Assembly (NCBI RefSeq): GCF_004116495.1
Contig: NZ_PDKC01000004.1
Location: 1-64,000 of the forward strand
Direction: 5' to 3'
Length of the DNA: 64,000 nucleotides
Source of the DNA: Arcobacter sp. CECT 8985
Lineage (GTDB): Bacteria; Campylobacterota; Campylobacteria; Campylobacterales; Arcobacteraceae
Part shown: positions 26,234-35,611 of the stretch, piece after piece
How the letters are laid out: each line of letters starts with the position of its first letter
Numbering within the stretch: position 1 is the stretch's first letter
The notes under the pieces: model-generated
Databases searched by the model: none
What the model was told of the DNA's origin: nothing
The model's input: only the letters and a program-made list of their open reading frames with translations
Made by a program: the position numbers and the translations under genes

Positions 26234-26734
26234 TTAACAAAAATCATTTTTATATTCAACATAATGTTGGGCATGATTAATTAATTTATCTACATCTTCT
26301 TTTGAAAGTTGTTTTACAACTTTTGCAGGACTTCCCATAATTAAACTATTTGCAGGGAATTCTTTACCTTGTGTTACAAGTGAATTGGCTCCAACAATTG
26401 AACCTTCACCTATTACTGCATTATCTAAAATAGTTGCACTCATCCCAATTAAACAATTGTTTTTTATTGTACACCCATGTAACATTACTTTATGTCCTAT
26501 TGTTACATTGTCTCCTATAATTGTTTGAGTATTTGTATCTGTATGAATCATTGATAAGTCTTGAATATTACTTTTTTTACCAATTTTAATTTTATTTATA
26601 TCTGCTCTTAATACACAACCAAACCAAACTGAAGAGTCTTCTGCTATTTCAATATTTCCAATTAAATCAGCACTTGGTGCAACCCAAGCACTATCATGTA
26701 TTTTTGGGTAAAATTCTTTAAATTTTAAAATCAT
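26234..26734 (-). CDS. Gamma-class carbonic anhydrase-like hexapeptide protein
   Basis: A 166-residue left-handed beta-helix protein of the YrdA/PaaY/gamma carbonic anhydrase group. Hexapeptide repeats run through most of the sequence (IGNIEIAEDSSVWFG, IGDNVTIGHKVMLHG, IGMSATILDNAVIGEG). The three metal histidines are in SMIHTDT, TIGHKV and MLHGC. Members bind zinc or iron as trimers; some hydrate carbon dioxide, others act as acyltransferases or are structural. The start is ATG at 26734 with AAGGATGAGTT before it and a TATAAT further upstream on the minus strand. It stands downstream of the M14 peptidase operon but is transcribed away from that operon's end. Activity is unproven. Confidence 0.87.
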   Translation of the reverse strand: MILKFKEFYPKIHDSAWVAPSADLIGNIEIAEDSSVWFGCVLRADINKIKIGKKSNIQDLSMIHTDTNTQTIIGDNVTIGHKVMLHGCTIKNNCLIGMSATILDNAVIGEGSIVGANSLVTQGKEFPANSLIMGSPAKVVKQLSKEDVDKLINHAQHYVEYKNDFC

Positions 26735-26792
26735 AACTCATCCTTTTTTTAAAGTAAAATATTATATCTTCTAAAATAAAAAAATTCAAATA

Positions 26793-29378
26793 CTATTTTG
26801 CTTTATACTCCAAAATAATTGGTTTTGAGTAATTAGGCACATCATCATATGTAAATATTGCAAAATATTTATCTTTATCTTTTGCTCCAAAATCATCATA
26901 TGTATAGTTATCTTTGCCTGCATATATTTTTTGACCATCATGTGAACTAAGTGGTTTTCTATATGGGTTTTTGATAACTTTTACACCAACTAAATCTTCT
27001 TCTTTAGGATTTTCCCATGATATTTTGATTTTTCCATTTTCTATTTCATATTTTGCATTTGAAATTTGAGCTAAAGGAAATCTTCTTTTTGGGATATGTT
27101 CAATAATCAGCTTGGGAGCTAATTTATCATTTGATATTTCCCAAGATATTTTTTTATTTTTTATTGATTTTATAGAAGAGGTTGGTGTTAAAACAAATAA
27201 AATATTTGCTTTATCTTTTAGTCTTTCATTCAATTCTCTTTTTGCAAATGAATCAAATACAAAATATTGAGTTTGATTGTTTTTTAAATCATTTGCACTA
27301 ACATCATATCCTATATTTTGAATGATTTTTCTTTTTAAAATGCTACTGTAGTTTTTCTTTGTCGTATTATCAATAAATTCTAGGTGGAACCTTATATCAT
27401 CTTTTATATAGTTATTTGTTGAATTAAGTTCAATATATGCATTTGTAATAACTGTATACTCATATGAAGGTAAAGATGATAGATTGAATTCCAATGCACA
27501 ATAAATTTTATTGCCATTTTGATCAAATCCAGAATTTATTTCATTTTCAAATATTTTTTGTTTTGCTATTGTAAAAATAGATTTTGCATATAGTTTATTT
27601 ATTGTTGGCTCAATTGTATATGTAAGTTCTAGTCTTGGACGATAATTTAATCCAAAACCAAATTTTCCATAACCTATGTCCCATTGCATCATTTGAGATT
27701 TTCTTCCTACTTTTAGTTCAGTTGGTCCCTCAACTCTAAAAATCACTTTTTCATTTTCGATTTGTGATGTAAGAGCTAAGGATTCAATTCCTGATAATTC
27801 CCATTTTCTCCATATCCCTTGTGTAAGTTGATCACTTTTTGTTGGTCTTCCTATATAACTAATAACTTTTGCATTTTCAACTTCATCAAAATCTGTAATA
27901 TCTTCAATGGAGTCTTGATCAATTATAGCAATATTCCATTCACCAAATTTTTCAATTGTTGTGGATACTCTGTTTATTGGATATAAATTTAATGAAGCTG
28001 ATTTAATTACAGCATTTGCAGGAATTGTTTTTAAATCAATTGTAATGATTGAGTAAGAAACGCCTTTGTTCTCATCTACTCCAACAAATAAAGAATTTAC
28101 ACCAAAATGCTTATCATTATTATTTACATTTTCAGCTACATATCCTGTTTGAGATGCATTTGCATAATAAGTTCTTGAGTATTCATCATATTCAACATCT
28201 GTTCTTATCTTTATTTGAGGAGAGAAGGGTGATTTTAATTTTTTTCTTTTATTGACAGCTCTTATATTAAAATAATAGTTTGTATTTGATTGAAGATTTG
28301 TATCACTAAATTCCAAAGCTTGTGTTCTTGCAATAAGATTTGATTCTTTACAATACATTTTATCTCTTTTATTTCGATATATTTCAAAGAAAATGTCTTT
28401 TGTTACTTTTGCATTCCAACTTAAATTTACATGATTTGATCCAATCTCTTTTACTTCAAAATTTTCTACTCTTTTTAATGGATTATCCTTATCATAATTT
28501 GGAACTTCTTTAAGAGCTTCAATTAGTGCAGGAATATGTTCTCTTAAGTGCTCATTCATATCATCCAAATAATCACTTATATTTCTTGTTCCTACCTCAA
28601 CAACAGTTGCTAATATATCTTTTGAATAATAAAATTCTCTTCCACTTCCTCCAATTAATTTTGCAGGTGGCTTACCTTGGTGTATTCCATACTCTCTACT
28701 TGATATTTTTTTTATTTTATCTGCCATATTTGCACATAATACATTTAAATCTGTTGTTTCAAGTGTATCTTCGTGCCTAAAATCATGTGCGGGGAAAAAT
28801 ACATTTCCTTGACTATGATAGTCAAGAGCAATAGTAATATTTTCATGACTTTCAACGAAGTCTTTTAAAGCTTTTGTTTCTGGTTCACTAAAAGGTTCTG
28901 GACCTCCATATATATTTGATGTTGTCAAATTTGATTTAATAAACCCTACACTAAAGTTTCTATTTAAATCCACACCATATGTTCCATCTGCATTAACTCT
29001 TCTATTTTTTCTCCAAAATGAAAAATGTGTTTGTGAATATGTAAAACCATCTGGATTTGCGCATGGAACCATATAAATGGTAGCACTTTTTAAATATGCT
29101 TCTAAAGTAGGATCTATATCAATATTATTTAAAATATATTCAGCAAATACAATTGATAACTCATGTCCAATCCATTCTCTTGCATGAATTGTCCCAGTAA
29201 AGAATAAAGCAGGCTTTTTGTGGGCAGTCTCAATATCTGCTGAAATTGTAATAATATTTATATCTCTTTTTTCCCAAGTCTTCCCAATCGATGATAACTC
29301 AAAATTTTTAGGAAATTTTTTTTGAAATTCTTTAAAAATTTGAGTTGATTCATCATAAGTTCTATAAAGCCTTTTCAT
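26793..29378 (-). CDS. Large M14 zinc carboxypeptidase with beta-sandwich domains
   Basis: An 861-residue protein. The M14 carboxypeptidase domain (about 1-300) is complete: HxxE zinc motif in TIHAREW (His 65, Glu 68), NPDGF, DLNRNF (Asn 139, Arg 140), YHSQG (zinc His 188) and VVEVGTRN (catalytic Glu 261). A fibronectin type III domain follows (about 315-400, HVNLSWNAK), then a DNRLRE-like carbohydrate or beta-sandwich domain (about 405-590), a second similar region and a final FnIII-like segment. No signal peptide is visible, which is unusual because such accessory domains usually belong to secreted proteins. It is the last gene of a four-gene operon, its ATG directly adjoining the stop of the ATP-grasp/HhH gene with GGAG before it. 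Substrate unknown. Confidence 0.85.
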   Translation of the reverse strand: MKRLYRTYDESTQIFKEFQKKFPKNFELSSIGKTWEKRDINIITISADIETAHKKPALFFTGTIHAREWIGHELSIVFAEYILNNIDIDPTLEAYLKSATIYMVPCANPDGFTYSQTHFSFWRKNRRVNADGTYGVDLNRNFSVGFIKSNLTTSNIYGGPEPFSEPETKALKDFVESHENITIALDYHSQGNVFFPAHDFRHEDTLETTDLNVLCANMADKIKKISSREYGIHQGKPPAKLIGGSGREFYYSKDILATVVEVGTRNISDYLDDMNEHLREHIPALIEALKEVPNYDKDNPLKRVENFEVKEIGSNHVNLSWNAKVTKDIFFEIYRNKRDKMYCKESNLIARTQALEFSDTNLQSNTNYYFNIRAVNKRKKLKSPFSPQIKIRTDVEYDEYSRTYYANASQTGYVAENVNNNDKHFGVNSLFVGVDENKGVSYSIITIDLKTIPANAVIKSASLNLYPINRVSTTIEKFGEWNIAIIDQDSIEDITDFDEVENAKVISYIGRPTKSDQLTQGIWRKWELSGIESLALTSQIENEKVIFRVEGPTELKVGRKSQMMQWDIGYGKFGFGLNYRPRLELTYTIEPTINKLYAKSIFTIAKQKIFENEINSGFDQNGNKIYCALEFNLSSLPSYEYTVITNAYIELNSTNNYIKDDIRFHLEFIDNTTKKNYSSILKRKIIQNIGYDVSANDLKNNQTQYFVFDSFAKRELNERLKDKANILFVLTPTSSIKSIKNKKISWEISNDKLAPKLIIEHIPKRRFPLAQISNAKYEIENGKIKISWENPKEEDLVGVKVIKNPYRKPLSSHDGQKIYAGKDNYTYDDFGAKDKDKYFAIFTYDDVPNYSKPIILEYKAK

Positions 29379-30878
29379 CTATTCTCCTATTTTAAATCTG
29401 GATTTTAATTGCGATAATTTTCTTTTTCCAATACCTTCAATATTTTCAAGTTCATCTAATGTTTCAAATTTCCCAATCTCTTTTTTATATTCTAAAATAA
29501 TTTTAGCAAGTTTTTTCCCTATACCTTTTATTTTTAATAACATTTCGCTATTTATATTATTAATATCAACTCTCATATCGCAAAGGTTATTATCCCAACA
29601 TTTTAACATTTGTTCATCAATTGCTTCTAATTCAAGTAAATCTGTAGAATCAGTAATAATATTTTCTTGTATAAACTCATGTATTTCAATAGCTAATTCT
29701 TCTTGCATAGATTGAAGAGTCATTATATCAGTTAATGAAGCATTATTTAGATTTAATTTTTTTAATTGTTTTTCCTCTGCTTTTTTATTTTTATCAAAAT
29801 ATTTAGATAATTCAAGTCTTGTTTCTACTATATTATTTGGAAAATCTTTATAAAAACTTTCACAAACTTTTTCCATATCAAAATTTTCAGTATCATTTTT
29901 TATAAACTCACCATCTGAACTTGGTTTATATTTTGAAAAACCAATATGTCTCATAGTTCTTAATAACTTAGAATCAATTTTGCCTAACTCTTCCCATGAA
30001 TATATTGGAACATGTGGGATTTTGAATTTTCCTTTTGTAAAATCCCACATTAGGTATTGTCCAATCCAATCTCTTATATAAGGAAATGCAGCAAATGCAG
30101 TCGCACACTCAAGTATAAATGCTTTGCCTGTTTTTTCACATATAGCAATATCACAAGCCCAATATTCTGCTTTTGCAGCTTTACTTGCTTTAACTGCTAA
30201 TTCAAGTGCATTCATTGGAACATTGTTATAAGACATATGTCCACCTTGAGAAGTATTTGTAATCCATTGATTTTTACCTGAATATCTCCAAAATGCACAA
30301 ACTGGTTTATGTCCTATTAACATAACTCTTATGTCTCCATTATCTTTTAAATTAATTGCATCTTGTGTATAAATAGGATTATATTTCTTTTTATTAATTA
30401 ACTTTTCTGCTTCATTATAATTATTTACTTTATGTACATAATATCCTCCATAATTTGAAGGGCCATAGCTTCTTTTTATTATTTGTGGATATGAAGCTTT
30501 GTGTTTTAAATATTTTAATCCTTTTTCTTTTTCATAAAAGATCTTTGTTTTTGGAATACTTAAATTATGTTTTTTACAAAACATTGTTACATTTTCTTTT
30601 GATTTATTAGAAAATTGACTTTGTATAGATGGAACAAATCTAACATTTGGTAACTCTTTTGATATCTCAACAAAAGTATCATATGCTGTTGCAGGAATAT
30701 TACCTATTAGAACATCAATTTTTTTCTTTTTAATCTCTTTTATAAATCTTTCTTTGTCATTTTTCCAATGATATACAACTTTTTCTATTTTATCTGGCCA
30801 ACCTTTGAAATTTGAATTATCAAAAAATCTCAAAACGTAATCAAGATACAAGAAACCTAACTTTGGTAGCTTTTTCAT
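29379..30878 (-). CDS. ATP-grasp ligase fused to ComEA-like HhH domain
   Basis: A 499-residue protein. Residues about 1-300 form a RimK-like ATP-grasp domain: YPQIIKRSYGPSNYGGYYV (nucleotide lysine and loop), DNGDIRVMLIG, NTSQGGHMSY and AFILECATAFAAFPY, where E-x-A replaces the more usual ExN metal site. A linker follows, and the last 65 residues carry two helix-hairpin-helix motifs (MLLKIKGIGKKLAKIILEY and LENIEGIGKRKLSQLK), as in ComEA. Such ligases join a carboxylate to an amine using ATP. ATG at 30878 is chosen because AAGGA lies just before it; the in-frame start at 30911 is weaker. It overlaps the upstream ATP-grasp gene by 38 bp. The HhH suggests nucleic-acid or protein docking. Confidence 0.78.
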   Translation of the reverse strand: MKKLPKLGFLYLDYVLRFFDNSNFKGWPDKIEKVVYHWKNDKERFIKEIKKKKIDVLIGNIPATAYDTFVEISKELPNVRFVPSIQSQFSNKSKENVTMFCKKHNLSIPKTKIFYEKEKGLKYLKHKASYPQIIKRSYGPSNYGGYYVHKVNNYNEAEKLINKKKYNPIYTQDAINLKDNGDIRVMLIGHKPVCAFWRYSGKNQWITNTSQGGHMSYNNVPMNALELAVKASKAAKAEYWACDIAICEKTGKAFILECATAFAAFPYIRDWIGQYLMWDFTKGKFKIPHVPIYSWEELGKIDSKLLRTMRHIGFSKYKPSSDGEFIKNDTENFDMEKVCESFYKDFPNNIVETRLELSKYFDKNKKAEEKQLKKLNLNNASLTDIMTLQSMQEELAIEIHEFIQENIITDSTDLLELEAIDEQMLKCWDNNLCDMRVDINNINSEMLLKIKGIGKKLAKIILEYKKEIGKFETLDELENIEGIGKRKLSQLKSRFKIGE

Positions 30879-31794
30879 AATATTCCTTTTTATTATATGT
30901 TTTTTTATCAATTAAATCTACAATCAAATCAATTTTCTTATCATTGTAGTTAATACCTAATTTTTCTTGTTCAGGAGTTGCAAAAGCTGGTATTCCATTT
31001 ACTTCTAATACAACATATTGTTTTTTCTTTTCATCATAAATGATATCAACACCTGCAATTTCTAGTCCTGTGATTTTTGCTGCTTTTAATGCAAGATCTA
31101 TTACTTCTTGATTCTCTTCTCTTAAAAATACACTTCCTCCACTTGTAATATTTGTTCTCCATTCACTTTTCTTAGCTCTTCTTCCATATGAACCAACATA
31201 TTGTCCATTTACAATATCTACTCTATAATCAGTATTATTGTTTTTTATAAATTCCTCAACATAATAATATCTTGTGTTTATTTGATTTAAAAATGGTAGT
31301 AACATATCAAGAGTAGCTTCATTCTCTATTTTTGTTAAACCAACACCACCCCAGCCATCTGTTGGTTTATAAACCATTTTTGACCATTTTTTTAAAATAC
31401 TTCTTAAATATTCAATATCATCTCTATGGCATAATTTATAATCAGCTGTAGGAATGCCATGATTTCTTAAAAGAAATGAAGTTTGAAATTTATCTTCTGT
31501 TAATTCAAATGAATTAAAATTATTAATCATAGGCATTACTTTATTAAGAGCTTTATATAAATACATCTGATATTGAGTTTGTTCTCCAGCATTATAAGAG
31601 AAAAACAAATCTAACTTTTCAAGTTCTATATTGTTATAAATTATATGTCCATTTTTTGAAATTGCTTTTTTTAGATTTATATCAGCTATTACATCAATAT
31701 CTCTTTGTTTTAATTTATTGATGATTTTTTCTTGAATCCTATTACCCCCACCATTTTGGTAGAGCCACATCCCAATAGTTCTTTTACACATCAT
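30841..31794 (-). CDS. RimK-like ATP-grasp peptide ligase
   Basis: A 317-residue ATP-grasp protein. Visible elements are MVYKPTDGWGGVGLTK (nucleotide lysine and glycine loop), VEEFIKNNNTDYRVDIV, RRAKKSEWRTNITSGGS (substrate loop) and YVVLEVNGIPAFATPE, whose ExN supplies the magnesium ligands. This is closest in style to RimK/alpha-glutamyl ligases, which add amino acids to carboxylates of peptides or proteins. The N-terminal pre-ATP-grasp part starts MMCKRTIGMWLYQNGG. It overlaps the M20 peptidase gene by 11 bp and the next ligase by 38 bp, so translation is coupled. It is cytoplasmic and its substrate is unknown. Confidence 0.83.
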   Translation of the reverse strand: MMCKRTIGMWLYQNGGGNRIQEKIINKLKQRDIDVIADINLKKAISKNGHIIYNNIELEKLDLFFSYNAGEQTQYQMYLYKALNKVMPMINNFNSFELTEDKFQTSFLLRNHGIPTADYKLCHRDDIEYLRSILKKWSKMVYKPTDGWGGVGLTKIENEATLDMLLPFLNQINTRYYYVEEFIKNNNTDYRVDIVNGQYVGSYGRRAKKSEWRTNITSGGSVFLREENQEVIDLALKAAKITGLEIAGVDIIYDEKKKQYVVLEVNGIPAFATPEQEKLGINYNDKKIDLIVDLIDKKTYNKKEYYEKATKVRFLVS

Positions 31795-32890
31795 TCTTCC
31801 TTATTTTTTGGAAATATAATAAAGTTTTTGTAACAAAATCAATTCTTTGTTCAAAACTAGACTTCAACGCTTTTTCATGTTTTGTATGATCATATTGTCC
31901 ATAAGGACCTAAGCCATCAATTGTAATTACATTACAAGACGAAAAAATATTTGCATCACTCACTCCCCCACGATGTTCAGTTTTTATTTTTGTTTTAGTA
32001 ATATTTTCAAGTTTTTTTATAAAGTCAAGTTGTTTTTGATTTTCTTGCATTACATCTCTTTGAATAGAACCCTCAAGTTTTGATTTTGTTCCTTTTACAT
32101 ATGAAGTATTTGTAATTTCATTTAAAGCATGTAAGAGTCTATTCTTTTCTTTATTTGTAGAAAATCTAATTTCAAGAAGTAAGTGTGAACTAGCAGAGAT
32201 AGTATTTGCTCCAATTCCTCCTTCAAATTTTCCAACATTAACTGTTGTGCCTTTTTTTATATTTGTTAAAGCTATTAGTTTTTGCATTTTATAAGAAGCT
32301 TCAAGATTTGCATCAATACCTTTTGTATATGAAGTTCCTGCATGGGAAGCTTTACCCTTACAAGTTATATTAAAAGTTCCCACGCCTTTTCTTGCTGTTA
32401 CAACTTCTAAGTTTTTCCCCGCAGCTTCAAATACTAAACATATATCATAATTATTAGCAATTTTTTTACTGATTTTTTTTGAGTCATCACTGCCTGATTC
32501 TTCATCACTTACAAGTAAAAAATCAATATTATAAATCTCTTTATTTTTTTTATAAACATTTCTCAATGATTGTAGTGCAACAATATTCCCACCTTTCATA
32601 TCACACACACCAGGACCATAAATGTACTTTTCATCTTCAGTAAAGTTTTCAAATGTATTAGGAGGGAAAACTGTATCATTATGTCCAAGAAGAAGAATTT
32701 TTTTGCCTTTAGTCTTCTTTGAAAGATATAGATTATGATTTCCAATATCATTTCTTTTAAAGACTTGATGAGTAAAACCAAGTTTTAAAAGCCATTCTGT
32801 CATATATTTTGAGACATTATCAACTCCAGCTTTATTTTTTGTGTATGAGTTAATTCTAATTATTTTTTCTAAATCTTTAAGATATGTCAT
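31784..32890 (-). CDS. M20 metallopeptidase, glutamate carboxypeptidase-like
   Basis: A 368-residue M20-family di-zinc peptidase of the carboxypeptidase G2/ArgE group. Metal and catalytic residues are visible: LLLGHNDTVFPP (His, Asp), GPGVCDMKGG (bridging Asp), VSDEESGSDD (catalytic Glu pair), VFEAAGKN and DHTKHEKA (last His); GKASHAGTSYTKGID is the dimerisation-domain histidine segment. Members cut C-terminal Glu/Asp or N-acyl amino acids. There is no signal peptide, so it acts in the cytoplasm. It is the first gene of the four-gene operon with two ATP-grasp ligases and an M14 peptidase. The argG terminator ends just upstream, separating the operon from argG. Confidence 0.85.
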   Translation of the reverse strand: MTYLKDLEKIIRINSYTKNKAGVDNVSKYMTEWLLKLGFTHQVFKRNDIGNHNLYLSKKTKGKKILLLGHNDTVFPPNTFENFTEDEKYIYGPGVCDMKGGNIVALQSLRNVYKKNKEIYNIDFLLVSDEESGSDDSKKISKKIANNYDICLVFEAAGKNLEVVTARKGVGTFNITCKGKASHAGTSYTKGIDANLEASYKMQKLIALTNIKKGTTVNVGKFEGGIGANTISASSHLLLEIRFSTNKEKNRLLHALNEITNTSYVKGTKSKLEGSIQRDVMQENQKQLDFIKKLENITKTKIKTEHRGGVSDANIFSSCNVITIDGLGPYGQYDHTKHEKALKSSFEQRIDFVTKTLLYFQKIRKNDV

Positions 32891-33001
32891 AATCTAGTCC
32901 TTTTATATATTATATATTAGGAAAGTGACAATTCGAATACAATTAGAAAAAAATATAAAAAATTATTATATAGTTGTAAAAATGAAACACTAGACAAAAA
33001 A

Positions 33002-33031
33002 ATAGGACAAGTTAACTCTAACTTGTCCTAT
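33002..33031 (-). terminator. Intrinsic terminator of argG
   Basis: A 13-bp perfect stem ATAGGACAAGTTA / TAACTTGTCCTAT with a 4-base loop. On the minus strand it is followed by seven Ts, a textbook rho-independent terminator 25 bp after the argG stop. Confidence 0.92.
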
Positions 33032-33056
33032 ATAAATTATTTATTAAAAGTAAAAA

Positions 33057-34292
33057 TTATTTTCTTTTTTGTCCTGCAATAATAAATCTTAATGCATTAA
33101 GTTTAATGAATCCTTCGGCATCTTTTTGATTGTAAACTTCATCTTCTTCAAATGTTGAGTGAGCTTCAGAGAATAATGATTTTTCAGATTCTCTACCAAC
33201 TACAATCACATTTCCTTTATAAAGTTTTAATTTAACTATACCTTCTACTTCTTTTTGTGTTTCATCAATAGCAGCTTGAAGCATCTCTCTTTCAGGAGAG
33301 AACCAATAACCACTATAGATTAGTTTTGCATATTTAGGCATTAATTCATCTTTTAAGTGAGCAGCTTCTCTATCAAGAGTAATTGATTCTATTGCTCTAT
33401 GAGCTTTAAGCATAATTGTTCCACCTGGAGTTTCATAACAACCTCTTGCTTTCATTCCTACATATCTATTTTCTACAATATCAATTCTTCCAATACCATG
33501 TTTATTCCCATAATCATTTAAAGTTTTTAATATTGTTGCAGGAGACATTTCTTCTTCATTAATAGCAACTGGATCACCATTTTTATATCTAATTGTAATA
33601 TATTCAGCTTCATCAGGAGCTTCTTCTGGTGAGTTAGTCCATAACCACATTGATTCATCTGGTTCTGTACTTGGATCTTCTAAAGCTAAACCTTCATAAG
33701 AAATATGTAAAAGATTTGCATCCATTGAGTATGGACTTACTGCAGGATTTCCATTTTCATCTAAATGTTTTTTTGCAATTTCAATTCCATTTTCTTTTGC
33801 ATAAGCTAATAGTTTTTCTCTTGAATTTAAATCCCATTCTCTCCATGGAGCAATTACTGTAATATCAGGATTTAAACCTAAGTATCCTAATTCAAATCTA
33901 ACTTGGTCATTCCCTTTTCCAGTTGCTCCGTGTGCAACTGCATCTGCACCCATTTTTTTTGCAATTTCAATTTGTTTTTTTGAAATTAGAGGTCTTGCAA
34001 TTGATGTTCCTAATAAATATTCACCTTCATATATTGCATTTGCTCTAAACATTGGGAATACATAATCTTTTACAAACTCTTCTTTAATATCTAAAATAAA
34101 AATATTTTCAGGTTTAATTCCCATTGCTAACGCTTTTTTTCTAGCTGGCTCTACTTCTTCTCCTTGTCCTAAATCAGCTGTAAAAGTAATAACTTCTGCA
34201 TTGTATTCATCTTGTAGCCATTTTAGAATAATTGAAGTATCTAATCCTCCACTATATGCTAAAACAACTTTTTTTACTTCTTTTTGGCTCAT
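33057..34292 (-). CDS. argG: Argininosuccinate synthase
   Basis: A 411-residue enzyme of normal family length. The N-terminal ATP-pyrophosphatase loop is [18 protein letters not shown], and [30 protein letters not shown] and [17 protein letters not shown] are diagnostic. It joins citrulline and aspartate with ATP, giving argininosuccinate, the penultimate step of arginine synthesis, in the cytoplasm. ATG at 34292 is supported by family alignment ([16 protein letters not shown]). It stands alone between a strong terminator and a divergent promoter region. ArgF, which makes citrulline, is encoded at 49216-50142 but not in an operon with it. No ARG box was recognised. Confidence 0.97.
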   Translation of the reverse strand: MSQKEVKKVVLAYSGGLDTSIILKWLQDEYNAEVITFTADLGQGEEVEPARKKALAMGIKPENIFILDIKEEFVKDYVFPMFRANAIYEGEYLLGTSIARPLISKKQIEIAKKMGADAVAHGATGKGNDQVRFELGYLGLNPDITVIAPWREWDLNSREKLLAYAKENGIEIAKKHLDENGNPAVSPYSMDANLLHISYEGLALEDPSTEPDESMWLWTNSPEEAPDEAEYITIRYKNGDPVAINEEEMSPATILKTLNDYGNKHGIGRIDIVENRYVGMKARGCYETPGGTIMLKAHRAIESITLDREAAHLKDELMPKYAKLIYSGYWFSPEREMLQAAIDETQKEVEGIVKLKLYKGNVIVVGRESEKSLFSEAHSTFEEDEVYNQKDAEGFIKLNALRFIIAGQKRK

Positions 34293-34346
34293 GACATCTC
34301 CATAATATTATAAAATTCTTTTGGATGTATTTTATCTAAAATTAGC

Positions 34347-34352
34347 TATAAT
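34347..34352 (+). promoter_or_regulatory. -10 box of the S4-domain gene, probably leaderless
   Basis: TATAAT ends 7 bases before the ATG at 34360, with no ribosome binding site between. This matches the arrangement before cmoB, recR and the gene at 21093. Confidence 0.55.
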
Positions 34353-34359
34353 CATCATT

Positions 34360-34617
34360 ATGAGATGTGATAAATTTTTAAATGCAGTAAATATAACAAA
34401 AAGAAGAGCAGTTGCAGAAGATATGCTTGCACACCAAGTAGTCTTTGTCAATAATTTACCAGTTAAAAAATCCAAAGAGATTAAAATTGGAGATATAATA
34501 GAAATAAGATATCTAGAAAGAAGTGAAAAGTTTAAGGTTTTACAAATACCAACAACAAAATCTACTCCAAAATCAAAAATGGCAGAGTATGTAGAAAAAC
34601 TTGAAGGTGGAAAATAG
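34360..34617 (+). CDS. Small S4-domain RNA-binding protein (Hsp15-like)
   Basis: An 85-residue protein that is almost only an S4 domain: MRCDKFLNAVNITKRRA and DMLAHQVVFVNNLPVKKSKEI, followed by a basic tail (KSTPKSKMAEYVE). It probably binds rRNA or tRNA on stalled or recycling ribosomes, as Hsp15 does in E. coli, though only the fold supports this. The start is ATG at 34360, since the S4 domain begins there; an in-frame TTG at 34321 is rejected because a -10 box lies between. Its stop is 1 bp before the trpD ATG, and a GAAGGTGG in its last codons serves trpD, so the two are translationally linked. Confidence 0.85.
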   Translation: MRCDKFLNAVNITKRRAVAEDMLAHQVVFVNNLPVKKSKEIKIGDIIEIRYLERSEKFKVLQIPTTKSTPKSKMAEYVEKLEGGK

Positions 34618-34618
34618 T

Positions 34619-35605
34619 ATGTTTAGCTTAGCAAAATTAAAATTTGATGATATGTTTGAAAATAGGCTATCAAAAGAGGAAACAAGAGACTATTTAATTG
34701 AACTTTATGAAAGAGGTGAAACATCTGCTGAGATTGCAGCAGCTGCTAGTGCCATGAGAGAGCATATGGTTCCTCTACCTATAAATTATGAATTGAAATC
34801 AAAGGCTATTGATGTAGTTGGAACAGGTGGAGATAAAAGTTATAGTTTTAATATATCTAGTACAGTTTCATTTGTATTAGCTGCTTGTGGTTCTTATGTT
34901 GCAAAACATGGAAATAGAAGTATTACAAGTAAAAGTGGAAGTGCTGATATGTTGGAAACTTTAGGCATTAATCTTGGTTTAGATTCACAAAGTTTAGTTA
35001 CAATGCTTGAAAAAACTGGATTTTGTTTCATGTTTGCAGGTAATCATCATCCAGCAATGAAATATATTATGCCAATTAGAAAATCTATTGATCATAGAAC
35101 AATATTTAATATTTTAGGTCCACTATCAAATCCTGCATCAGTTTCAAAACAGATGATAGGGGTGTTTTCAAAAGAGTATGTTGGAAAATTAACGGATGCT
35201 TTAAATCTTCTTGATACAAAAAGAGCTATGGTTGTAAGTTCAAATGATGGAATGGATGAAATTTCTATTTCTGATGTGACTTTTGCAAATAGTTTAATAA
35301 ATGGCAAAATAGAAGAGTTTGTAATAGATCCACAAGAGTATGGTCTTAAATTAGCATCAAAAGATTCTATTGTTGGGGGAGATGCAATAGAAAATGCCAA
35401 AATTACTAAAGCAATATTAGAAGGTGAGATAAAAGATTCTAAGTTAGATATTATTTTACTAAATACAGCTGCGGCATTAGTTGTAGATGATAAAGCAAGA
35501 GATATAAAAGAGGGTATTGAAATTGCAAAAGATGCAATACTTAGTGGAAAAACAAAAGAAAAATTAAAAGAGATTATAGAAATCTCAAATAAATTAAAAA
35601 AGTAG
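34619..35605 (+). CDS. trpD: Anthranilate phosphoribosyltransferase
   Basis: A 328-residue TrpD. The phosphoribosyl-binding segment is DVVGTGGDKSYSFNISSTV, then KHGNRSITSKSGSADMLE (anthranilate site) and NHHPAMKYIMPIRK, and the conserved RTIFNILGPLSNPA. It transfers the phosphoribosyl group to anthranilate, the second tryptophan-specific step. ATG at 34619 with AAGGTGGAAAATAGT before it is the start; the in-frame TTG at 34601 is rejected. No other trp gene lies in the window, so the pathway is scattered. It is followed 6 bp later by tsaE and then lptB, in a probable operon of unrelated housekeeping genes. Confidence 0.95.
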   Translation: MFSLAKLKFDDMFENRLSKEETRDYLIELYERGETSAEIAAAASAMREHMVPLPINYELKSKAIDVVGTGGDKSYSFNISSTVSFVLAACGSYVAKHGNRSITSKSGSADMLETLGINLGLDSQSLVTMLEKTGFCFMFAGNHHPAMKYIMPIRKSIDHRTIFNILGPLSNPASVSKQMIGVFSKEYVGKLTDALNLLDTKRAMVVSSNDGMDEISISDVTFANSLINGKIEEFVIDPQEYGLKLASKDSIVGGDAIENAKITKAILEGEIKDSKLDIILLNTAAALVVDDKARDIKEGIEIAKDAILSGKTKEKLKEIIEISNKLKK

Positions 35606-35611
35606 TTTAAT

